The notes beneath the pieces are model-generated. The model ran no database searches. It was not told the origin of the DNA and saw only the letters and a program-made list of their open reading frames with translations. Made by a program: the position numbers and the translations under genes. DNA of 54,856 nucleotides from a virus, in IMG/VR virus record IMGVR_UViG_3300042565_002302, positions 1-54,856 of that record. One strand, given 5' to 3'. Numbering within the stretch: the first letter of the stretch is position 1; each line of letters starts with the position of its first letter. This document shows, piece by piece, positions 7,401-14,439 of this stretch.

Positions 7401-9458
7401 ATATTTTTCCCATATACCATCTCTATCACCATTCTTATATGAACCCTTAGACCATAATTTTCCATTATCGTGATAATACTCCCAATAACCTTCTTTTTCT
7501 CCATTCTTATATGAACCCTTATACTCTAATTTTCCATTATCATAATACCATTCCCATATACCTTCTTTCTTACCAGTATTAATATTATATTGATTAATTC
7601 TTAATCCATCTACGATGGGTTGATCCTTATTCCAATCAGACCATCTAGAATCTTCTCCACTTAATTTACGAGGAATAAAGAGTTTTTTCTTTTCAGATTC
7701 ATCTAATGTTTCAATGGTATATTCTTTATCGGTTGTTTCAAGTCCCAATTCATATATCTTATCCATTAAACCGCTTCTTCTCATAGTTTTAAAAACAAGA
7801 TTTTCAGTTGCCATCTCACCACCTTTATCCAAACCAGCTTTTCTATATTTCTTTATCTTATCTTTTATCATATCCAAAGCTTTTCTGGTTTCTTCATACT
7901 TACCATCTTTATATAATTCAACAATTCTATTATATTCACTTTCAAATTGTTTTACCTTCTTTTTAATGGTTTCCCTATCAATCTTAACGTCCTGTGGTTT
8001 TGGTTTTTTAATCCATTCATCATTCATTACAGAATATATACCAGTGCTTTCATGTGGTTCATCTTTATCCTGAGCATATAATTCAACATCATAACCTTTG
8101 ATTTTAATATCGTGATTGTCATTCCACACAGCTTTCTTAGCGTCAAAATATTTCTTGATTAATTCCTTATCATCAAACTTATTGAAGTCTATAAGAACAT
8201 GTAAATCCACGTCTGAATATTGACTCCAATTATAATTAGCTAAAGAACCTGTGAATATAATATCCTCAATAGGTGCTTCAACTTCCAATGTTTTATGAAA
8301 CTCCTGACCGATAGCAACTAATGTGTCTTTTATCTTCTTTTTTAATTTATCATCTTCATCCCACACTTTAGGGTTTAATTCCTTTTGTGGTTCAAATGAT
8401 TTTAATATCTCATCCTTGTTTTCTATTTGTTCATTTATATTCATATCAATAGGGATTAATTTTTTTCCAACATATTCAAATATCTGTTTAATTTTCACAT
8501 CCTTACCATTTATTATATTCACCTCTTTTTCGTGAGGATTTCCTTTTATATCAACACCCTCAATAGTAATACTATTTGGTTCTACATAACCCTCAATAAC
8601 AATTACCTTCTGTTTGTTTTTACCATAATATTGTTGGTTAATTTCAGCAACATCAATTACATTATTACGTGACGTTGTCCAATGATTACCCATATCTTTT
8701 AGATTAACCTCAGATAAATTATCTATAAATAAAACCCTATAAATATTACCACCATTTTCAATTAAATCCTCCACTTCCGATTCATACAACTCTAATTCCC
8801 AATTAGCCGTATTATCTGAACCATAATAATTGATCCAAGATTTTAATATCTCATCCTTGTTTTCCATTTGTTCTTTTATTATCATATTATCATAATCATC
8901 TTTCCAATCCATACTTTCCCTTACACTACCATCCTTATCATAAACGATATATGCGATTTTCTTAGCCATTTTATATATATCTTTACGTCTAATATCACCA
9001 TATTCAAAATATTCAATAGATAACCCATCGGGCTTACCATCAATATAATTTACAATTTTTTCCAATTGATTATTAAATGAGTAATACCATTTCCATATAC
9101 CATATTTTTTACCATCATCAAAACTACCAATTTCCCCTAAACTACCATTCATGTAATACATTTTCCATAAACCAGTAAACTCATTATTTTTTGTCTGACC
9201 ATCAAATTGGATTTTACCGTTTAAATAGAATGTTTGGTGTATCCCTTCGTACTCACCATCTTTATACCCTATTTTATACAATATTCTACCATTATTATCA
9301 TACATAATCCATAAACCATCTTTTCTACCGGTATTTACGTTATATTGATTAATACGTTCCCCATCAACTATCGGTTGTTCTTTATTCCATTGAGCCCATC
9401 TATTATCCTCACCAGATATATTACGAGGAATAAATAATTTCTTTTTTGCATCACCCAT
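4452..9458 (-). CDS. Giant MORN_2 polyprotein with ART-like, nucleotidyltransferase and membrane modules
   Basis: 1668 residues. Order: a KKKLFIPR cassette and divergent MORN_2 repeats (5-190); a possible ADP-ribosyltransferase-like domain (205-330: R241, TTS 261-263, E310-K-E312); a pol-beta-type nucleotidyltransferase (365-575: G404-S405, D416-x-D418, D457/E459); four cassettes each with SEKKKLFIPR or similar, GEDSRW, WNKxQPI, RINQY and 6, 6, 5 and 8 MORN_2 repeats; a repeat-free module (1398-1538); and a hydrophobic C-terminus (1539-1668). Modules are separated by L-D-E/S at 587, 781 and 975, I-F-E/S at 1150, L-T-E/S at 1397 and L-N-E/S at 1538. These resemble T4 prohead-protease sites. 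The start has TATTTATA 6 nt upstream. Domain calls are from motifs. Processing and head packaging are inference. Confidence 0.8.
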   Translation of the reverse strand: MGDAKKKLFIPRNISGEDNRWAQWNKEQPIVDGERINQYNVNTGRKDGLWIMYDNNGRILYKIGYKDGEYEGIHQTFYLNGKIQFDGQTKNNEFTGLWKMYYMNGSLGEIGSFDDGKKYGIWKWYYSFNNQLEKIVNYIDGKPDGLSIEYFEYGDIRRKDIYKMAKKIAYIVYDKDGSVRESMDWKDDYDNMIIKEQMENKDEILKSWINYYGSDNTANWELELYESEVEDLIENGGNIYRVLFIDNLSEVNLKDMGNHWTTSRNNVIDVAEINQQYYGKNKQKVIVIEGYVEPNSITIEGVDIKGNPHEKEVNIINGKDVKIKQIFEYVGKKLIPIDMNINEQIENKDEILKSFEPQKELNPKVWDEDDKLKKKIKDTLVAIGQEFHKTLEVEAPIEDIIFTGSLANYNWSQYSDVDLHVLIDFNKFDDKELIKKYFDAKKAVWNDNHDIKIKGYDVELYAQDKDEPHESTGIYSVMNDEWIKKPKPQDVKIDRETIKKKVKQFESEYNRIVELYKDGKYEETRKALDMIKDKIKKYRKAGLDKGGEMATENLVFKTMRRSGLMDKIYELGLETTDKEYTIETLDESEKKKLFIPRKLSGEDSRWSDWNKDQPIVDGLRINQYNINTGKKEGIWEWYYDNGKLEYKGSYKNGEKEGYWEYYHDNGKLWSKGSYKNGDRDGIWEKYYDNGKLWSKGSYKNGEKEGYWEEYYDNGQLDYKGSYKNGLRDGYWEEYHYNGKLAYKGSFNNGEKEGYWEEYWSNGQLMYKGSYKNGGLIKRLDESEKKKLFIPRKISGEDSRWADWNKDQPIKDGIRINQYDINTGNKEGIWEWYFDNGQLDYKGSYNNGEKEGIWEEYYDNGQLYYKGSFKNGEKDGYWEYYHYNGQLDFKGSYKNGKEEGYWEEYWSNGKLRYKGSYKNGDRDGIWEWYYSNGQLDYKGSFNNGEKDGIWEEYWSNGQLRYKGSYKNGGLIKRLDESEKKKLFIPRKLSGEDSRWAQWNKEQPIVDGLRINQYDINTGKKDGYWEEYYSDGKLEYKGSYKNGEKEGYWEYYYTDGKLWFKGSFNNGEKEGYWEEYHYNGKLWSKGSYKNGEKEGYWEEYWSNGQLMYKGSYKNGLKDGICKWYYYDNGQLAYKCSYKNGELIKRFYDKIFESEQPKKKLFIPRKLSGEDSRWANWNKDQPIVDGERINQYDINTGKEEGYWEGYHSNGKLEYKGSYKNGKEEGIWEAYHFNGKLWSKGSYKNGKEEGYWERYYFNGQLDYKGSYKNGEKDGIWERYYYTDGKLRSKGSYKNGEKEGYWEEYHYNGQLDYKGSFNNGKKEGYWERYYFNGQLDYKGSFNNGLRDGYWEKYFDNGKLWFKGSFNNGERDGIWEWYFDNGQLMYKGLYKNGELVKRIPLTESERSKNKLFTPKRIDERKKEWNEMQPTIDGKKINQYDLTTGDMTGRWGEGDMDGGDTTNLFNIYWDVFSDDYYLEDGKLSEKENVFNDLKNRILSNLSWDIGEDAPLGHMYFDLTIPLRSKKVRDKFEELYKQSEYTGLNESKISDNVDDILKKFKKNIGLDVGFLTSFGSGINALIRNISSLIKEYAVQPLNAFEITNLAIAMIVVYFRQNKSLKGFKNEMLSIVAFTSLMPGYSDIINSLLGNVDFMDAFMTILKSAGVYAMLTHFKNK
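5300..7565 (-). repeat. 69-bp MORN_2-coding tandem repeats
   Basis: About 25 imperfect 69-bp units coding G-x-W-E-x-Y-x-x-N-G-x-L-x-x-K-G-S-x-K-N-G, interrupted by three longer conserved cassette sequences (near 5870-6030, 6410-6550 and 6980-7130). Units are very similar at DNA level, so the shifted frames also stay open and produce spurious reading frames. The array is prone to recombination or slippage. The window's left end (1-735) holds a second array of the same unit. Confidence 0.9.
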
Positions 9459-9464
9459 ATAATG

Positions 9465-9472
9465 TATAAATA
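9465..9472 (-). promoter_or_regulatory. TATTTATA octamer before the polyprotein gene
   Basis: On the coding strand TATTTATA ends 6 nt before the ATG at 9458. The same octamer precedes several leader-bearing and structural genes. It may be part of a phage late promoter or a translation-start element; the sequence alone does not decide. Confidence 0.4.
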
Positions 9473-9520
9473 TATTAAAAATGTATTTATTTTATAGTTT
9501 AAGTTGAATATATTTCCACT

Positions 9521-10348
9521 ATGAGCACAATTAGTTATTTCGGAAGTAAAAGTAAGATAGGTTCTTTCATTGAACCATTTTATCCAAAAAATATTAAAAC
9601 ATACGTAGAGCCATTTTCAGGGACTTTCCAATGTTATTTTCATATGGACTTAGAAAAGTATCCAAACTTAGAAAAAGTCGTTTATAATGACTTAAATAAG
9701 TATATTGTTAACCTATTTAAATGTAATAAACAATATAAAGAATTTTATGAATACGTTAAAGATATACCATCACAAGATCCAGAATTATTTAAACAATACC
9801 ACACAAAGTTATTCGGAGGTAATCACTATGATACTTTTGAAATGGGGGATTTTGATACTGCTACTGCTTATTCTTATGTGATGTGCCAAATTTTCTCAGG
9901 AACTAACCCTGAAAAAGCTAAGTTTGTAGATCTTAAAGGAAAATATACTTGTAAGTTCGATTCATTCAAGAATAAATTAATAAAGCAAAAAATGAATTCA
10001 CATATTGATAGAATTACCGATATTGAAATGATGGACTTCGCTGAACTTATTAAAAAATATGATACACCTGAAACATTATTTTATTTAGATCCACCATATA
10101 AAGGTAGAGAGTTTCAATACTTTAAAGGTGATGGTAATTTCGGTGATTTAGGTCATCAAAGAGTGGCTGATGTCCTTAAAGATATCAAAGGAAAATTTGT
10201 TTTATCTTATTACCATTTTGATGAATTAGATAAATGGTTTCCAAGAGATATTTATAAATGGGAATTTAAGGAATTTAATAAACCATCAGGCGCCTCAAAA
10301 GGTAAAACACAATCAAAGGCGCAAGAACTTTTAATTATGAACTACTAG
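9521..10348 (+). CDS. D12-class adenine-N6 DNA methyltransferase (Dam-like)
   Basis: 275 residues. It has the D12-class motif order: Y-F-G-S-K near 6-10 (SAM-binding F-x-G-x-K variant), E-P-F-S-G at 30-34 and the catalytic D-P-P-Y at 190-193. The family methylates adenine N6, usually within GATC. The length fits a single-domain Dam enzyme without a fused nuclease. No restriction enzyme lies next to it, so protection of phage DNA from host restriction is the likely role. It opens a short plus-strand operon, divergent from the polyprotein gene, with no Shine-Dalgarno sequence upstream. Confidence 0.88.
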   Translation: MSTISYFGSKSKIGSFIEPFYPKNIKTYVEPFSGTFQCYFHMDLEKYPNLEKVVYNDLNKYIVNLFKCNKQYKEFYEYVKDIPSQDPELFKQYHTKLFGGNHYDTFEMGDFDTATAYSYVMCQIFSGTNPEKAKFVDLKGKYTCKFDSFKNKLIKQKMNSHIDRITDIEMMDFAELIKKYDTPETLFYLDPPYKGREFQYFKGDGNFGDLGHQRVADVLKDIKGKFVLSYYHFDELDKWFPRDIYKWEFKEFNKPSGASKGKTQSKAQELLIMNY

Positions 10349-10349
10349 T

Positions 10350-10598
10350 ATGAAAAAAAAAGAATACAACTTTATTAAAATTGAAAGACCTAAGTTTGAG
10401 GAAAAACCATCTCAAATAATGTTAGATATTAAATCAATTGAATCTGAAATTGAGTTGGAGGAAAAGAGAATAGTTAATTCTAAACAAGAATTAATTAAGG
10501 AGTTAAAAAAAATAAAAAAAAATCAAATCCCTGTTATCCCAAATAAAATAACATTGTGGATGAAAATAAAGTTTTTATTTACCGGTAAATGGCATTAA
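10350..10598 (+). CDS. Small coiled-coil hypothetical protein
   Basis: 82 residues, rich in Lys and Glu. The central stretch (ESEIELEEKRIVNSKQELI) is predicted by eye to be a coiled coil, and a short basic/aromatic tail (MKIKFLFTGKWH) follows. It starts 2 nt after the Dam stop and overlaps the next gene by 10 nt, so it is co-translated. No family was recognised. Confidence 0.6.
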   Translation: MKKKEYNFIKIERPKFEEKPSQIMLDIKSIESEIELEEKRIVNSKQELIKELKKIKKNQIPVIPNKITLWMKIKFLFTGKWH

Positions 10599-11395
10599 AA
10601 AAACTTACAAAACAACAGCGTTATTATAGAAAAAATAAAGCTAAATACAGAAAGTGGAGAAGAAAACGAGTTAAACGTCTAGTCGAAAGCGGTGAAATGG
10701 CTAAGATTAATAAACTCAAAAAAAAAATACGCAATAAGAAAAAAGAAAACAAAAAAAGAAATAAAAGAAAAATAGAAAGAAAGAAAAACGCAATCTATTT
10801 TATAGCCACAATTAGGGGTAATAAACCATTTAAAATTTTTAATAGGTATGTCGATTATTCTTGGGCATCTAAAAAATGGGATACCATTTTAGAAGAACAA
10901 AAAAACTTATTTTATCCAGGTCTTAAATACCCCTTAATGTTTCTTTATAAAGTAGAACCAGGTGAAGAAAATACAATTACGCAAAGAAATAGTATAGGTA
11001 AAATTATTGAAACCAAAATACCTGGTTATAAAATCATATTTCAAGATATATTTTACAATGAAATTAAGATATATTTTAAAAACAAATCTGTTAGAGTTCC
11101 TGCTTATTTCCTTATTCAACTATTAGATATGAATAGTAATATTAAACAAGTATTTCTTATTAAAAATAAAATATGTATTGAGGATGAAGGTAAATACTTT
11201 TTATTCGTCTGCAATGATAAAAATGAAGCATCTTCTATTAAAAATAGATTAAGAGAAAAATATATGGAAACAGGTAAAACTAATGTTCTTTTCTTTAACG
11301 ATGTAAATACAATATCAATGAAAGAAGAAATCTACGATAATATAGTTAAACAAGGTATATGCGATTTAAAATATTTAAATAGGAGTGACAATTAA
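10589..11395 (+). CDS. Hypothetical protein with strongly basic N-terminus
   Basis: 268 residues. The first 70 residues are almost entirely Lys/Arg-rich (KKLTKQQRYYRKNKAKYRK and following), as in nucleic-acid-binding tails. The remainder is an ordinary mixed alpha/beta-looking region (NAIYFIATIRGNKPFKIF, YPLMFLYKVEPGEEN). The start overlaps the preceding gene's end. It runs convergently into the 595-residue gene and their stops overlap by 4 nt. No family was recognised; a nucleic-acid-binding role is a guess from charge. Confidence 0.6.
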   Translation: MALKKLTKQQRYYRKNKAKYRKWRRKRVKRLVESGEMAKINKLKKKIRNKKKENKKRNKRKIERKKNAIYFIATIRGNKPFKIFNRYVDYSWASKKWDTILEEQKNLFYPGLKYPLMFLYKVEPGEENTITQRNSIGKIIETKIPGYKIIFQDIFYNEIKIYFKNKSVRVPAYFLIQLLDMNSNIKQVFLIKNKICIEDEGKYFLFVCNDKNEASSIKNRLREKYMETGKTNVLFFNDVNTISMKEEIYDNIVKQGICDLKYLNRSDN

Positions 11396-13179
11396 TTATC
11401 ATCAAAAAGTTTGTAATTATACAATAAACTATAAAATTCATCAATATTGTTTAAAATGTATTTACTAAAACCATTTTTACTTTTTAATGTAACAGATATC
11501 GTTAAATCATCCATATCAATAGTATTTACCCTAAAATAAAAATCTTTGTTTCTTGGTAATTCGTACCATCGTTCAAGTTGATAATTTTTATTTATTTCAT
11601 TAAATATTTCTATATACTTGTTGAAGTTTTCATTTTCTTCGATATCATCTTTAATCTTTTCCAAGTTCCAATTCACTTCACGTTGAAACCTTTCTTCATC
11701 AAAAGCATCCCAATCAATCATTTCATATGAATTGTCCATCCAACCACCAATATTATCATCTTCAGTTATAGTCTTTAATAATGAATTAATTGTATTTTTT
11801 TTGGGTTGGTATTCGTCAAATAACTTAATTAGATTATTAACAGTTGTTTTATACATATAATAACAACTTTCACCTGATTTTTCAATACCATATTTTTCAA
11901 AATAATTACATAATTCTTCTTCAATAGTCTGTTTAGCACCTTCCTCAGCAGCTCTATTCATCTCTGTTTGGTAATCACTAATTATATTACTAATCCACCT
12001 ATCAAACATATCAGCTAAAGTTTTAGAAACAATAGTTCTTACCTCATCGTCACTAAAATCAGCATTAACATACTGAGGTAAAATGAATTTAAGTATTTCC
12101 CTTAATAATTTAATATTTTCATCATTAAATCTATCTACTATATAACCTTCATCCCATTCCGAATCAATATCCATAGGATAAAAATCATAATCATTATAAT
12201 AACGACTATCAATAATACTTAATAAGTAGTCATCACCATCAGATAAATCAAATAATTTTTTATAGTTATCTAACCCATCAAAATCAAACTTTATTACGGA
12301 TTTACCCCTATCTTTTTCATTCATAATAAATTTTGTAATATTATCAGAACCAATAATTTGATTTGAGTTTTCTTTACCATTGATAAAAGCCTTTAATAGA
12401 CTAACAATAGGTAATTGTTCGGTTAGTTCATTTATTAGGTTAGTTAACTCCGGAAATTCGTCATATAAAAAACCAATTCCTTTTTCAATATCAGCTGAAT
12501 TATATACGTATTTTTTTAGTTTACCACCATCTTTTTCCATATATAAAGCAGCCTTATCCCTAGGATAACGCTTATCAATAAAATAATATAAAATACCGTT
12601 ACTTGAATATTTTATAAAATTAGTTTCGCTTTCAGTTGATGATGTACACCATTTAGTTTCTTTACCGTAATAACAAGAAGCATCATATGTTAAAGGTCTA
12701 ACAACTAAAAAATTACTATCTTCAAATACTTTATCCACACCTTTTTTAGCTATTCTTTCTTTTTCAAACCTTGTTTTATTTTCTTCTAATATTTGTAACA
12801 TAGCGAGAAGATAAAAAGGTATCACATAAGCATTAATATCTTTTGGGTTTTTTGTTATTTTGTCAATATCAATAATATTTTGACCTTCAAATTTAACACC
12901 AGTTTCAATGAGTCTATTTACAAATTGATTTACAATATCATCATTAATTCTTTTATAATTTTTTTCAAAAGGAATGACAATTCTATTTATCATCTCTTCA
13001 ATCTTATCATAATCCTTAAACTTTAAAGAAGAGTCTAAATACTTACCAATCCACTCAGAATATTTACCTTGTGATGTTGGATCAACAGTAAACATCCTAT
13101 CAATGAATTCACCATCGGTAGGATATTTATTTTTTACTTTTTCAATTATTTCCTTTTTACCCTCTAATAAAACATTCAT
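11392..13179 (-). CDS. WC-motif phage protein (paralogue 2)
   Basis: 595 residues. It shares VDPTSQGKYSEWIGKYL (32-48) and ASCYYGKETKWC (167-178) with the 462-residue protein at 2574-3962, again followed by a Y-x-x-x-G-I-L-Y-Y-F-I-D-K segment. The N-terminus MNVLLEGKK could be a very short leader with L-L-E before G. The C-terminal 400 residues are acidic, mostly helical in composition and not similar to paralogue 1. It is directly downstream of the bS21 gene, with its ATG adjoining that stop. Function unknown. Confidence 0.65.
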   Translation of the reverse strand: MNVLLEGKKEIIEKVKNKYPTDGEFIDRMFTVDPTSQGKYSEWIGKYLDSSLKFKDYDKIEEMINRIVIPFEKNYKRINDDIVNQFVNRLIETGVKFEGQNIIDIDKITKNPKDINAYVIPFYLLAMLQILEENKTRFEKERIAKKGVDKVFEDSNFLVVRPLTYDASCYYGKETKWCTSSTESETNFIKYSSNGILYYFIDKRYPRDKAALYMEKDGGKLKKYVYNSADIEKGIGFLYDEFPELTNLINELTEQLPIVSLLKAFINGKENSNQIIGSDNITKFIMNEKDRGKSVIKFDFDGLDNYKKLFDLSDGDDYLLSIIDSRYYNDYDFYPMDIDSEWDEGYIVDRFNDENIKLLREILKFILPQYVNADFSDDEVRTIVSKTLADMFDRWISNIISDYQTEMNRAAEEGAKQTIEEELCNYFEKYGIEKSGESCYYMYKTTVNNLIKLFDEYQPKKNTINSLLKTITEDDNIGGWMDNSYEMIDWDAFDEERFQREVNWNLEKIKDDIEENENFNKYIEIFNEINKNYQLERWYELPRNKDFYFRVNTIDMDDLTISVTLKSKNGFSKYILNNIDEFYSLLYNYKLFDDN

Positions 13180-13365
13180 TTAATTTAATCTTTTACTTTC
13201 TTTATAAGCGGCTTTTTTAATTTCTTCTCTTCTCTTAACACATTCTTTGGTAAATGCTTGTTTTTCTCTAAGTTCTTTAACAACACCTGTTTTATCAAAC
13301 TTCCATTTAAACTTTTTTAAGGCTCTATCTAACCCACCTTCTTTTTTTATATCCACTATTATCAT
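13180..13365 (-). CDS. rpsU: Ribosomal protein bS21 (phage-encoded)
   Basis: 61 residues: MIIVDIKKEGGLDRALKKF then K-x-D-K-T-G-V-V-K-E-L-R-E-K-Q-A-F-T-K-E-C-V-K-R-R-E-E-I-K-K-A-A-Y. This is the full bS21 pattern (I-D-R-A-L-K-R-x-K, L-R-x-R-Q-x-F-x-K-x-S-x-x-R-R) at normal length. bS21 binds the 30S platform near the anti-Shine-Dalgarno sequence. In Flavobacterium it helps hide that sequence, as far as I know from published work. A phage copy could replace host bS21 and change which mRNAs are translated. It sits 1-2 nt from each neighbour in a late-looking operon with no Shine-Dalgarno of its own. Confidence 0.85.
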   Translation of the reverse strand: MIIVDIKKEGGLDRALKKFKWKFDKTGVVKELREKQAFTKECVKRREEIKKAAYKESKRLN

Positions 13366-13366
13366 A

Positions 13367-13741
13367 TTATTTCATCAATAAAGCACCTATAATTATTCCA
13401 GGTAATATTCCATAACCAAAATATAACGCCTTTCTCATTACACCCATAGTTTTATAGTCATTTATTATACCTTTATAGTTTTCTTCATTTTCTTTAAACT
13501 TACCAATAACAATACTATCACTAGCCATTATTATACTATCCTTTGTAATAACATCTTTATAATCCATTATTACTGAATCCTGTTGTTTAATAATTTCTGT
13601 CTTAGTCGAATCTTGATACTTTAATTGTTTAATATTATGAGCAATATTAATTAACTCAACTCTGGTAAAACAAGTATCTATTTTTTGTGAAAAAACATTT
13701 ATCGTAATAAATGTAAATAATAATACTAATAATTTTCTCAT
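13367..13741 (-). CDS. Exported coiled-coil protein with C-terminal membrane anchor (possible spanin/lysis protein)
   Basis: 124 residues. An N-terminal signal peptide (MRKLLVLLFTFITINVFSQ, the Bacteroidota-like ending F-S-Q) is followed by a predicted periplasmic coiled coil rich in D-S-I repeats, and ends in a membrane segment (YFGYGILPGIIIGALLMK). The ATG overlaps the previous stop as ATGA, so it is coupled to another small membrane coiled-coil protein. This pairing, with an amidase upstream in the same direction, suggests a spanin-like or holin-like lysis role. No lipobox is present. Confidence 0.5.
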   Translation of the reverse strand: MRKLLVLLFTFITINVFSQKIDTCFTRVELINIAHNIKQLKYQDSTKTEIIKQQDSVIMDYKDVITKDSIIMASDSIVIGKFKENEENYKGIINDYKTMGVMRKALYFGYGILPGIIIGALLMK

Positions 13742-14052
13742 TTAGCAAAATCGTGTAAGAAGTTTATTGCGTTATGAATGTTTGTATCTTTCGGTAATGG
13801 CTTTTTCAAACTCTCTTTTTGTTGATTAATTACAGTTGTTCTTTTATCAATATTGTTTATAACTTGAGCTCTTTGATGCTTAATTGAATCAACAACCATT
13901 AATATTGAATCAATTTGGTTTGAATTGGATTCAATCTTATCTAATTTATCTTGAATGGATTTTGTTTTATCATCCATAATGTAATTCATAACTATGAAAA
14001 TACCTATTAATATAATAATAAATTTAATTATTTCCGTTACTATTTCTTTCAT
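13738..14052 (-). CDS. Membrane-anchored coiled-coil protein (possible inner-membrane spanin)
   Basis: 104 residues. An N-terminal membrane segment (IIKFIIILIGIFIVMNYIM) is followed by about 75 residues of coiled coil (KLDKIESNSNQIDSILMVV). This is the topology of an i-spanin (Rz-like). It overlaps the next gene by 4 nt (ATGA). The assignment rests on topology and position only; such proteins have little conserved sequence. Confidence 0.5.
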   Translation of the reverse strand: MKEIVTEIIKFIIILIGIFIVMNYIMDDKTKSIQDKLDKIESNSNQIDSILMVVDSIKHQRAQVINNIDKRTTVINQQKESLKKPLPKDTNIHNAINFLHDFAK

Positions 14053-14055
14053 ATC

Positions 14056-14439
14056 TTACCCTTTAGCTATTTTATCAATTGAAGCGATTAAATACTTTTG
14101 CATTAAATCAATTGATTTATATTTTAGTTCAATTATTTCATTCGTATTATCAACAGCCTTTTTTAATTTTTCAGCTTTATCATCAGTAATTATAAAAGCA
14201 TCAACCCTATACGTATTAGTTTTATATTTTTTTAATTCAGTAGTATTAACAACTTTTTCAAATTTTGATATATATTTCGAATCCCTAGATAAAATCCATA
14301 GACCCAATCCTTGTGATTCTAATTTCTGAAAATAAATATTATTAATACTATTAATATCTTTACCATAATCACGCTCTTCATCATGTATAATTATCATTTC
14401 TCGCGATTCTCTTAATACTTGTTTAATTAATTCTTTCAT
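14056..14439 (-). CDS. Leader-bearing hypothetical protein
   Basis: 127 residues starting MKELIKQVLRES, a short form of the shared leader with a candidate cut after L9-R10-E11. The rest has DEERDYG, GLWILSRDSKYI and FIITDDKAEKLK and matches nothing I know. The ATG overlaps the stop of the upstream 176-residue gene as ATGA. It lies 3 nt before the spanin-like gene. I infer packaging in the head from the leader. Confidence 0.5.
   Translation of the reverse strand: MKELIKQVLRESREMIIIHDEERDYGKDINSINNIYFQKLESQGLGLWILSRDSKYISKFEKVVNTTELKKYKTNTYRVDAFIITDDKAEKLKKAVDNTNEIIELKYKSIDLMQKYLIASIDKIAKG

Noticed and set aside
5239-7504. Additional short reading frames on both strands within the MORN_2 array (for example M-E-K-K-K-V-I-G repeats).
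   Set aside because: They are shadows of the 69-bp repeats, which keep other frames open; they have repeat-derived composition and no start context.
1-7565. The spaced repeats could look like a CRISPR array.
   Set aside because: Units are 69 bp, in frame, contiguous and translate to a MORN_2 repeat; there are no variable spacers and no cas genes.
13994-14329. Plus-strand reading frame opposite two minus-strand genes.
   Set aside because: Antisense to well-supported genes with leader and coiled-coil features; hydrophobic content is an artefact of AT-rich complement.
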